The position numbers were made by a program, and so were the translations under genes. The notes beneath the pieces are model-generated. The model ran no database searches, had not been told where the DNA came from, and worked only from the letters and a program-made list of their open reading frames with translations. Below are positions 1-6,104 of a stretch of DNA of 12,369 nucleotides, piece after piece (the first letter of the stretch is position 1; every line of letters starts with the position of its first letter). Location: assembly GCA_029287875.1 (NCBI GenBank), contig JARFQH010000268.1, positions 1 through 12,369 on the forward strand, in the 5' to 3' direction. The DNA comes from Desulfobacteraceae bacterium (lineage in GTDB: Bacteria > Desulfobacterota > Desulfobacteria > Desulfobacterales > SG8-13).

Positions 1-20
1 GTAACCGTTCACAGGGTTGC
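1..20. repeat. Solitary arm related to the outer arm of the adjacent inverted-repeat element
   Basis: The first 20 bases begin GTAACCGTTCACAGGG. They resemble the left outer arm at 51-70 and the reverse complement of the right outer arm at 139-158; they match the latter at 16 of 20 positions. This may be an arm of a second copy that lies mostly off the left edge, or a duplicated half-element. The 30 bases between it and position 51 show no further structure. Confidence 0.4.
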
Positions 21-50
21 AAAGTCCGATGCGCTTCAAACCACCTAATT

Positions 51-158
51 GTAAGCGTTTATAGGGTGCCGTAGATGCAAGGCGTCGGGCGCGCAGACGT
101 ACTTTTGTACTTCAAGTGCCCGACAACAAAGCAGATGCGGTGCCCTGTGAACGCTTAC
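51..158. repeat. Nested inverted-repeat element, REP/MITE-like or structured RNA
   Basis: Three nested complementary segments can be read directly. The outer arms are 51-70 and 139-158 (GTAAGCGTT on the left, AACGCTTAC on the right, 20 bp with 4 non-Watson-Crick positions). The middle arms are 84-92 and 116-124 (GTCGGGC against GCCCGAC plus two more pairs). The core is GTAC-TTTT-GTAC at 99-110. As plus-strand RNA every mispair in the outer and middle helices is G.U; as minus-strand RNA the same positions are A.C mismatches. It lies 26 bp beyond the stop codon of the phosphatase gene. No protein is encoded. It could be a genome-wide palindromic repeat, a 3'-end structure of a left-hand gene, or a relic of a short mobile element. 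Confidence 0.65.
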
Positions 159-184
159 AAACCTTCCAACCGATCGGCCGATTA

Positions 185-1858
185 TTAGACCTTTTTAATG
201 ACCACGAGCGTAATGTCGTCATGGGGGGTCAGCCCTTTCGAGAAGTGATTTACCTCATCGAAGACATTCTGTAAGATAGCAGCAGAGTTTTCCTTTGCAG
301 ACGCCCGAACAATTTGGCGGAATCTTTCCTTGCCAAACGCATGGCCTCCGGCATCGCTGGCTTCCCAGATCCCGTCGGTTCCCAACGCGATGATTGTGCC
401 GGCGGAAAGGTCCTCGATTTCATAGTCAGTGTATCCGAAGCTCTTGTCGACTCCCAATGGCAGTCCCAAGCCGACGAGATCTTCAAAACGGTCTTCTTCC
501 GGCTTATACATCAAGGCCGGTTCGTGACCCGCGCGGACCCAGTGCGCAGTCCCGTGACGGGGGTCAATTTCTATGAAAAACAAGGTCATGAAATGACCGG
601 AATCCCCCATATCCAAAGCAAGGTCCCGGTTCATCTGCGATACGACCTGCGAGATTCGACCGGGTTGGGCGGCCCGTGTCCTTATAAAGGCCCTGGCCGA
701 GGTCATGAGCAGCGCCGCATCGACGCCATGTCCGGAGACATCGCCGATAACCACCTGCAGCTTTTCAGTTGAATACTCGGGGCCGGACAGAAAATCGAAG
801 TAATCACCGCCGACTTCTTCACAGGAAACACTGCGACCGGCGACATCGAGACCCTCGATCTTCGGTGCAGCCTGCGGAATGAGGCTCCTTTGAACATTCC
901 CAGCGAGGGCCAGGGCTTTTTTCTGTTCGGTCAGATCGGCGACAAACGCCACATTGCCCATTTTGATTCCCTGGTAATCCCGCAGTGTATTCCCATGGAT
1001 CAATACGGGAACAACCCGCCCGTTCCTGGCCACAAGCGATCCCTCGAATTTGCGGTAGTCTCTGGCCAGAATTCTTTCTCTGTTGAGGGACATGAATTCG
1101 CTAAACTGCTTTGTCGCCAAATCAAACGGCGTCTTTCCCAGAATATCTTTCGGCTGGTATCCGAGCATCCGGCAGTAGGCGTCGTTCGCATATTGGATCT
1201 TCAGATCATCATCCATCATCAGAAACCCTTCGCCGGTGGTTTCAACAATTCGCCGAAACTTTTCCTCACTTTTTCGGAGTTCTTCCTCTGCGAGTCGGCG
1301 TTCGGTAATGTCGATAACAATACCCTGATTGTAGCGTTTATTGCCGGCGGCGTCCCTGACGACGGTGGTCTGATCTTCAACCCAGCGGATAGCGCCTTTA
1401 CTGGTGACGATTCTGTAAAACTGGGTGTATTCCTCGACGTTTTTTCGGGTATATTCTTTGATTTCTTCAGTCATCCGTTCATGGTCATCCGGATGCACGA
1501 TATTTCTGAAGACAATCTGTCCGTTCAGAAAACGATCGGCCGAGTACCCGAAGCGGGCAATGTTTTCAGAAACATATATCAGGCGGGGATCATCGCCCGC
1601 GAGGCGTCTGAACAGGATGACGGGGCTTTTGTCGATAATCACCTGGGCCATGTGCAGGGCTTCAGTTGTTTGATCCTGCTGCGAGAACTCTCTGAACGCT
1701 GAAAGGCTTTGGTCAGGGCATTTAATTATTAAATCATTGCACTGCTTCTCTAACGTTTCAAGTCGCCGCCGCAGCGTGCTGGCAGCAGCTGCCTGGCGGC
1801 GCAACTCCTGTAGCTCTTGAATGAGGTCATCTTTTGATTTTTCACTGTCCGTTTTCAT
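185..1858 (-). CDS. PAS-PAS-SpoIIE domain serine phosphatase (RsbU/RsbP-like)
   Basis: A 557-residue protein with no signal peptide, membrane segment, HAMP or receiver domain, so probably cytosolic. Residues 5-60 look like a coiled coil. A PAS_3-type domain spans about 75-190 (HPDDHERM near 122, WVEDQTTVVRD, IDITERR), and a second PAS domain about 195-315 ending in VADLTEQKK. A PP2C/SpoIIE catalytic domain fills 325-557. Its metal-binding acidic motifs are present: GGDYFDF (350-356), GDVSGHG (372-378), TDGIWEA (494-500) and the terminal DDIT (547-550). Proteins of this build dephosphorylate a phospho-STAS anti-anti-sigma factor in a partner-switching pathway, with the PAS pair as sensor. No STAS protein or RsbW-like kinase is encoded nearby, so the partner is unknown. 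The ATG is preceded only by a weak purine stretch (ACGGAAA). No neighbour shares an operon with it, and repeat elements flank both sides. Confidence 0.9.
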   Translation of the reverse strand: MKTDSEKSKDDLIQELQELRRQAAAASTLRRRLETLEKQCNDLIIKCPDQSLSAFREFSQQDQTTEALHMAQVIIDKSPVILFRRLAGDDPRLIYVSENIARFGYSADRFLNGQIVFRNIVHPDDHERMTEEIKEYTRKNVEEYTQFYRIVTSKGAIRWVEDQTTVVRDAAGNKRYNQGIVIDITERRLAEEELRKSEEKFRRIVETTGEGFLMMDDDLKIQYANDAYCRMLGYQPKDILGKTPFDLATKQFSEFMSLNRERILARDYRKFEGSLVARNGRVVPVLIHGNTLRDYQGIKMGNVAFVADLTEQKKALALAGNVQRSLIPQAAPKIEGLDVAGRSVSCEEVGGDYFDFLSGPEYSTEKLQVVIGDVSGHGVDAALLMTSARAFIRTRAAQPGRISQVVSQMNRDLALDMGDSGHFMTLFFIEIDPRHGTAHWVRAGHEPALMYKPEEDRFEDLVGLGLPLGVDKSFGYTDYEIEDLSAGTIIALGTDGIWEASDAGGHAFGKERFRQIVRASAKENSAAILQNVFDEVNHFSKGLTPHDDITLVVIKKV

Positions 1859-1919
1859 TTTCCGTTCGACCCTACCGTTCTGAATTTGTGCCCATCCACG
1901 GTTTCATTAAGGGCACTGA

Positions 1920-2087
1920 TTAGTTTCCGATATAGAAAACGCCATTTTCTGCAAGTTCAAGGAAATCAGCGGCATTGCGCGGAGGCGTACTCGTGTACGC
2001 CGCACAAGCGATTCCGCCAATTGACGCCGACCTGTCCCGAAGCAGGCGGGGAGTTGCGGAAAAGGGCCATTTATGGACGGAAACTAA
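1920..2087. repeat. Second nested inverted-repeat element with GTAC-N4-GTAC core
   Basis: The outer ends are an exact 10-bp inverted repeat, TTAGTTTCCG (1920-1929) and CGGAAACTAA (2078-2087). Inside them the complementarity continues imperfectly (GCC-TTTTC-GCAA around 1941-1954 against its complement around 2054-2068). The centre is a perfect 7-bp hairpin, GGCGTAC-TCGT-GTACGCC (1984-2001), flanked by a looser TTGCGCGG/CCGCACAA pairing. It occupies most of the 254-bp gap between the DUF2156 and phosphatase genes, the largest gene-free stretch in the window. The layout matches the element at 51-158 although the sequence differs, so the two may be relatives. Function is unknown. The left arm sits about 60-100 bp upstream of the phosphatase start and might affect its expression. 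Confidence 0.6.
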
Positions 2088-2112
2088 ATAGGGACGCGAC
2101 TAGAGGCGCTTT

Positions 2113-2994
2113 TTACCTTATTTCGACCCGATACTTCTTCAAAAACCCCGATGGATTGTAAGACATCTTGGCTTGCCGCAGGCCCTCTTCTCCGAGGTCC
2201 TGTTCGCGGTTCACGATTTTGAAGTTGTTCGGAAGGCTTTCCAGGAACATCTGATTGATCGCCTGGTAGACCCCTTTGTAATCGGGGCAGCCTTTCTCAT
2301 AATGGACCACGATCGATTCATCACTCATTTTTTCGGCGAGAGTGTAGGCGACAATGATGTCTTCAACAAGGATCACCCCGCCGGTCAGACCGACCAAATC
2401 ATTCCAGTGCATGAGAACTTTGAAGACCGAGCGGTTTTCGGCCGAAAGAACTTCGGACGACTCGCAGTCCCGCCAGTTGCACCAATCCGCCTGCATGGCC
2501 ATGGCCGGTTCTATCATGGACGGGCTGAATGTCTTAAACCGGTAATCGTATTTTTTGATGAATTGATTGAGCAAATTTTTCTTTTTGTGAAATCGGTTGC
2601 CTCTTAACTCCACCATTTCGTTTATATCGTAGAGGTAGTCCCAGTGATCGCGATCCTCCTCAATAACGAGCCGGTCTTGGAGGTTCTTCTGCCACAGCCG
2701 GCTGAGCGTCTCGGGTATGCGTATGAATCGGGTACCGGATTTGAATAGGCGGTTGAAGACGTCGCCCCAATCGATTGTTTCCCACGGGCCGATCGGCGCC
2801 CAGAGGCGTGTTTGCGGTTTGGATTGCCGGATCCATACGAGATTTTCGTTCCAGGTCCATGACAGACCATATTCGTCCGCCCACCCGAAGAGGTTCGAAA
2901 AACTGTAATCACTTGATTTCTGAGTACACTGCTCCAATGCTTTCAGGTAGTTCGCTTGCTGTTCCAGGTGGATCGGTTCGAAGTCCATCTGCAT
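2113..2994 (-). CDS. DUF2156 (MprF C-terminal-like, GNAT-fold) protein
   Basis: A 293-residue cytosolic protein with no membrane segments. The C-terminus carries the family signature: NREQDLGEEGLRQAKMSYNP followed by a KKY stretch. The DUF2156 family shares the GNAT-like fold of the aminoacyl-tRNA-dependent transferase domain of MprF (phosphatidylglycerol lysyltransferase), but stand-alone members have no established substrate and this one lacks the MprF flippase. The reading frame extends upstream to a GTG at 3075 that overlaps the preceding stop codon as GTGA. I chose the ATG at 2994 because GGAG lies 9 bases upstream, the GTG has only a poorly spaced AGGA, and the extra 27 residues look unlike the family. 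It is the last gene of the operon that starts at 5027. Family membership is fairly secure; biochemical function is not. Confidence 0.85.
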   Translation of the reverse strand: MQMDFEPIHLEQQANYLKALEQCTQKSSDYSFSNLFGWADEYGLSWTWNENLVWIRQSKPQTRLWAPIGPWETIDWGDVFNRLFKSGTRFIRIPETLSRLWQKNLQDRLVIEEDRDHWDYLYDINEMVELRGNRFHKKKNLLNQFIKKYDYRFKTFSPSMIEPAMAMQADWCNWRDCESSEVLSAENRSVFKVLMHWNDLVGLTGGVILVEDIIVAYTLAEKMSDESIVVHYEKGCPDYKGVYQAINQMFLESLPNNFKIVNREQDLGEEGLRQAKMSYNPSGFLKKYRVEIR

Positions 2995-3003
2995 GTCGAT
3001 TGT

Positions 3004-3007
3004 CTCC
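3004..3007 (-). promoter_or_regulatory. Ribosome binding site deciding the DUF2156 start
   Basis: GGAG on the minus strand, 9 bases before the ATG at 2994. It favours this start over the GTG at 3075, whose best upstream match (AGGA) is only 3 bases away. Confidence 0.5.
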
Positions 3008-3071
3008 GGTTGATTAATAAGGTGCGCGGTTTCAACTGAATCCCGCGACCCCGGTTGCGTCGTTACTTTTG

Positions 3072-3683
3072 TCACCTTTCCTGCAAGGCTTCGACCAGTT
3101 GACGGCCGGCCTGGTAGGTTTCATCCAGATAGGCCGGGAAGCTGTCTACGTCACCTTCGAAATCAAGCCCTCGGTAGAGAAGTGATCGCCATAGTTCCGT
3201 ATCGAGTACATCGAAAAAATACTTCATGCTCATCAGAGCCCCGTCGAAAAGTTTTTTGCCACCGGTGGCTCCGGCCGATATGAAGAGCCCCTTGCGGGTG
3301 GCGGTCCATTGCCGGAAGGGAATTTTATCGATCCAGTACTTCTTCACCCAGAGCGACTGACAGCGGTCCATGAGTATTTTGATTTGAGCACTGACAGTAT
3401 AAAAGAAAATTGGTGAAGCGATCATTACTCCCTTAGCTGCCTTAAGGTGATCGCGAACCGTTTCAAAATCGTCCTTGATCGCACAGAGGCCGGATTCCTT
3501 GCAGGCATAAATTTCCAGGCACGGAGACATCTTTAAGTCTCTCAAAACGAACTCGGTCACTGTTGCGCCCGCTTCGACCGCGCCGCGCACTGATTGCCTC
3601 AGCAAGGCGGACGTATTGCCGTTCCGTCGCGGACTGCCGTAAATTGCAACAATTCTGGGCATATTTTCCCGTTCACTGGTCAT
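3072..3683 (-). CDS. Flavodoxin-like NAD(P)H-dependent FMN reductase family protein
   Basis: A 203-residue flavodoxin-fold protein. The FMN-phosphate loop is GSPRRNGNTSAL near the N-terminus, and the second flavin-contact strand and helix are IASPIFFYTVSAQIKILMDR. Between them a cysteine segment, CLEIYACKESGLC, is followed by IKDDF. Relatives of the iron-sulfur flavoprotein (Isf) class usually carry four cysteines here; only three are present, and the one in the usual second place appears to be Ile. An intact [4Fe-4S] centre is therefore doubtful, and a simple FMN oxidoreductase is the safer reading. The electron partner and substrate are unknown. It starts 3 bp after the exodeoxyribonuclease stop. 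Met8 (start at 3662) is a real alternative: GGGA lies 4 bases before it and it begins directly at the family's first strand, whereas the first ATG has no clear ribosome binding site. Confidence 0.85.
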   Translation of the reverse strand: MTSERENMPRIVAIYGSPRRNGNTSALLRQSVRGAVEAGATVTEFVLRDLKMSPCLEIYACKESGLCAIKDDFETVRDHLKAAKGVMIASPIFFYTVSAQIKILMDRCQSLWVKKYWIDKIPFRQWTATRKGLFISAGATGGKKLFDGALMSMKYFFDVLDTELWRSLLYRGLDFEGDVDSFPAYLDETYQAGRQLVEALQER

Positions 3684-3686
3684 TGT

Positions 3687-4475
3687 TCAGATTTTGAGCA
3701 CCAAGCCGATCGGGCAGTGATCAGAGCCGTAGATGTCGTTGTCGATAAAGGCCCCTTTCACCCGGCCGCTTTCGACCAGATCGCGCGTGACGAAAAAATA
3801 ATCGATCCGCCAGCCAATGTCCCGCTCGCGGGCCTTGAAGCGATAGGTCCACCAGGAGTACTTCACGGTATCCGGATAAAGGTGCCGAAAAGTGTCCACA
3901 TAACCGCGGTCGACGATGCGGTCCAGCCAGTCCCGCTCGATGCGTAAAAAGCCAGAGGTCTTCTCATTGGCCTTCGGGTTTTTCAAATCGATCTCGTTGT
4001 GGGCCGTGTTGTAGTCGCCGGTAATGACCAGGCTGCGGCCCGCTTGTTTGAGCTGATCGGTATATTCGAAAAAGGCGTCATAAAAATCGAGTTTGAACTG
4101 CAGCCGCTCCGCACTCATTTGTCCATTGGGAAAATAGACGTTGAAGAAGACAAAGTCCCCGAAGTCCATCTCGATCATTCGACCTTCGGCATCGAACTCC
4201 GGCCTGTCCAGTCGGACGTTCACTTTCTGCGGTGAAATTCGCGTGTAGGCCCCAACACCGCTGTAGCCCTTTTTGCTCGTGGCGCAGGACCAGAAGCTTT
4301 CATAGCCGGCGATGGAGCGCATCTCCTCGGTGAGCTGCGGCTCCTGCAGTTTGGTTTCCTGGAGGGCGACGACATCGGCGTCAAGACCCTTTAAAGAATC
4401 CAGAAAATTTTTTTTCATTGCGGCCCGCAGGCCGTTTACATTCCAGGAAATCAGGGTCATTTTTTTTCCGGCCAT
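3687..4475 (-). CDS. xth: Exodeoxyribonuclease III (AP endonuclease)
   Basis: A 262-residue member of the ExoIII/APE1 endonuclease-exonuclease-phosphatase family, of normal length. It incises DNA at abasic sites in base excision repair and removes blocked 3' ends; it needs Mg2+ and is cytosolic. The complete active-site set can be placed: Asn12 (SWNVNGLRA), Glu40 (LQETKLQ), Tyr114 (NVYFPNGQ), Asp154 and Asn156 (TGDYNTAH), and the terminal Asp252-His253 (GSDHCPIG). WRIDYFFVT near 222-230 is also typical. The ATG at 4475 has GGGAG 8 bases upstream and lies 3 bp after the stop of the winged-helix gene, so the two are probably co-transcribed and perhaps translationally coupled. Met6 is a less likely alternative start. 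Because the family has ExoA- and XthA-type members, the symbol is given at family level. Confidence 0.95.
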   Translation of the reverse strand: MAGKKMTLISWNVNGLRAAMKKNFLDSLKGLDADVVALQETKLQEPQLTEEMRSIAGYESFWSCATSKKGYSGVGAYTRISPQKVNVRLDRPEFDAEGRMIEMDFGDFVFFNVYFPNGQMSAERLQFKLDFYDAFFEYTDQLKQAGRSLVITGDYNTAHNEIDLKNPKANEKTSGFLRIERDWLDRIVDRGYVDTFRHLYPDTVKYSWWTYRFKARERDIGWRIDYFFVTRDLVESGRVKGAFIDNDIYGSDHCPIGLVLKI

Positions 4476-4478
4476 CGG

Positions 4479-5027
4479 TTACTCTCCCAGCAAACCGGCT
4501 ACCAAACCGGCACAGACTTGGGCGCCGGCGTGGTCGAGTGTGTTTTTAAGTGACTGGAAACAGGCGCGGACAATGGCTGTTTTCGGGTGTGATGAGTCAA
4601 ACTGGGCGTCGACGGTTTTCAAATCGGCCATCACCTCTGCCAGTGCGTCGAAAGGCAATCCGATGCTGCCGACTTGCTGTTTGAGAGCATCCGTAACCCG
4701 TTCGACAGCCTGCCGGACGTCAGTTGAAATCACCGGATCGGTACCGAGGCAACGGGTCTGTACCTGTGGCTTGGATCCACCGAATCCCGACGCTTCGATT
4801 TCCTCGACGGCGGAGGGGGTGATGCCGATGCCGCCCGACAGGGTGCGGATTTCCAGCATCATCCAGCCCATGAGGTCTTCCGCCAGACGGGATGCGGCGG
4901 TTCGGTCTATTCCCAGCTCGGAACCGACATCGTACATCGATACCATTGCGGCTGGATCACCTTTGGTCTGGTTGTAAACGCTGAGTAGAAAAGTGCGCCC
5001 GTTTTCATCGAGTTCTCCAAACTGCAT
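4479..5027 (-). CDS. Winged-helix domain protein of unknown function
   Basis: I do not recognise this 182-residue protein as a named family. Residues 1-80 read as a winged helix-turn-helix: a first helix (ENGRTFLLSVYNQT), then YDVGSELGIDRTAASRLAEDLMG as the HTH, then a wing ending in GIGITPSAVEEIEA. A Gly/Gln-rich linker (81-95) follows. A helical C-terminal half contains ADLKTVDAQFDSSHPKTAIV, then a second helix and a small-residue hydrophobic tail (AGAQVCAGLVAGLLGE). It is probably cytosolic and may dimerise through this half. It is the first gene of a tight four-gene cluster with ExoIII, a flavoprotein and DUF2156, so it may regulate that operon or act with it; this is inference from position only. 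The ATG is preceded by AAGGAAG at reasonable spacing. Confidence 0.75.
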   Translation of the reverse strand: MQFGELDENGRTFLLSVYNQTKGDPAAMVSMYDVGSELGIDRTAASRLAEDLMGWMMLEIRTLSGGIGITPSAVEEIEASGFGGSKPQVQTRCLGTDPVISTDVRQAVERVTDALKQQVGSIGLPFDALAEVMADLKTVDAQFDSSHPKTAIVRACFQSLKNTLDHAGAQVCAGLVAGLLGE

Positions 5028-5093
5028 ACCGTATCACTTCCTTTCTCCAATAAAACCCCACTTGCCGTGAACATTCGTCGCGCGGCCTATGGG

Positions 5094-5121
5094 CTTACTC
5101 AAAGATGACGTTACATGTCAA
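5094..5121 (-). promoter_or_regulatory. Tentative promoter and operator-like palindrome upstream of the winged-helix operon
   Basis: A perfect TTGACA (complement of 5116-5121) stands in the 119-bp gap upstream of the operon, but only a poor -10 (AGTAAG, 3 of 6) follows at 16 bp. Overlapping the -35 is an imperfect palindrome TGACGT-TAC-ATGTCA (5106-5120), the kind of site a winged-helix dimer could bind. A run of eight T residues on the minus strand immediately precedes the -35 and could also belong to the end of the upstream transcript. Confidence 0.25.
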
Positions 5122-5146
5122 AAAAAATGGCTATTGCCGGTTTATG

Positions 5147-6046
5147 TTATTGGACGATCTGGCGGATGGCATCTTCCAGCTCGGGGTATTTGAAGCTGAA
5201 CCCGCTGTTCAGAAGCTTTTCGGGAACAACACGCAGGCTGTCGAACAGAGTCGATGCGGCCTCTCCAAGGGCCAAGCGAAGCATGAGTTTGGGTGACGGC
5301 ATCACTGCCGGCACGCCCAGCACCCGCCCCAGAGTTTTGGCCAGTTTACGGTTGCGGACCGGATTGGGGGAGCAGAAATTAAACGTTCCTTTAAGGTGCT
5401 GATTTCCGATCACATAAAGGCAGGCCGACACAACGTCTTGCAAATGGATCCATGGAAACCATTGACTGCCGTCACCCAGTGGGCCACCGACGAACATCCG
5501 GAAAGCCGGTATCATTTTTTCAAGAGCCCCGCCGCCTTTGCCCAACACGATTCCGAATCGCATCACCACTGTCCGGATACCGTGTTCTTCGGCCCTCAAG
5601 GCTTCTTCTTCCCAATCCTGGCCGACCTGCGCCAAATAGTTTTTTCCGGGTGGCTCGGACTCGGTCAGGATATCATCGCCCCGGTCGCCGTAATAGCCGA
5701 CCGCCGAGGCGCTGCACAGAAAGGTACCCCGATGAACCGCCAGGGCGTCCACCACGTTGCTGGTGGTCAGGACTCGGCTGTCGTAGATCTCTTTCTTGTA
5801 ACGTTTCGTCCAGCGGCCCATGATGCTGCGGCCAGCTAAGTTGATGACGCCATCGACATCTTCCAGTTCCGCTTGCCAGGGGCCTTCCCGCGCCGTATCC
5901 GCCTGGATGAAGCGAAATCTGTCGTGACTTACGCTATCGGGTCGGGGTGATGTGCCGGTCGCCACAATGTAATGACCCTTTTCCAGGAGAACACTGGCAA
6001 TGGCTGTTCCGATGAAACCAGTTCCGCCGGTGATAAGAATCTTCAT
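5147..6046 (-). CDS. TIGR01777 family NAD-dependent epimerase/dehydratase-like protein (YfcH/SDR39U1 type)
   Basis: A 299-residue extended SDR protein, the usual size for the TIGR01777 family. The Rossmann motif GGTGFIG is at residues 7-13, right at the N-terminus. VINLAGRSI, the family's active-site region SASAVGYYGDRGDD, and LGKGGGALEKM follow. The C-terminal DUF1731 signature is seen as PEKLLNSGFSFKYPELEDAI. Family members resemble nucleotide-sugar epimerases, but their natural substrate is not established. An in-frame extension to 6139 adds 31 residues with no family character and would overlap the permease gene. I reject it because the ATG at 6046 has GAGGTG upstream and a good promoter lies between 6070 and 6097. 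It is probably cytosolic and transcribed alone or with read-through from the permease. Confidence 0.92.
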   Translation of the reverse strand: MKILITGGTGFIGTAIASVLLEKGHYIVATGTSPRPDSVSHDRFRFIQADTAREGPWQAELEDVDGVINLAGRSIMGRWTKRYKKEIYDSRVLTTSNVVDALAVHRGTFLCSASAVGYYGDRGDDILTESEPPGKNYLAQVGQDWEEEALRAEEHGIRTVVMRFGIVLGKGGGALEKMIPAFRMFVGGPLGDGSQWFPWIHLQDVVSACLYVIGNQHLKGTFNFCSPNPVRNRKLAKTLGRVLGVPAVMPSPKLMLRLALGEAASTLFDSLRVVPEKLLNSGFSFKYPELEDAIRQIVQ

Positions 6047-6050
6047 CTGG

Positions 6051-6056
6051 CACCTC
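6051..6056 (-). promoter_or_regulatory. Ribosome binding site deciding the TIGR01777 start
   Basis: GAGGTG on the minus strand, 4 bases before the ATG at 6046. It supports the 299-residue form over the longer reading frame. Confidence 0.55.
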
Positions 6057-6069
6057 GATTTTTGCCCAC

Positions 6070-6097
6070 AATTTATCAATTGAACCGACGTTGTCAA
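6070..6097 (-). promoter_or_regulatory. Sigma-70-type promoter for the TIGR01777 gene
   Basis: On the minus strand, a perfect -35 TTGACA (6092-6097) is followed after 16 bp by TAAATT (6070-6075, 4 of 6 matches to TATAAT). Transcription would start roughly 10-20 bases before the ATG at 6046, leaving room for the ribosome binding site. The promoter sits just beyond the stop codon of the permease gene, which supports separate control of the two genes. Assignment is by consensus only. Confidence 0.45.
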
Positions 6098-6104
6098 GCA
6101 AGGA

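Noticed and set aside
890..1702. 270-residue plus-strand open frame
   Set aside because: It is exactly antisense to the phosphatase gene, whose catalytic and PAS motifs are intact; the plus-strand translation has no recognisable domain.
4312..4977. 221-residue plus-strand open frame across the ExoIII and winged-helix genes
   Set aside because: It is a shadow of two well-supported minus-strand genes and has low-complexity Ser/Arg-rich composition.
5121..5146. Possible intrinsic terminator after the TIGR01777 gene (GGC-AATA-GCC then eight T on the minus strand)
   Set aside because: The stem is only 3 bp, too weak to call a terminator; the T run may simply be upstream promoter sequence.
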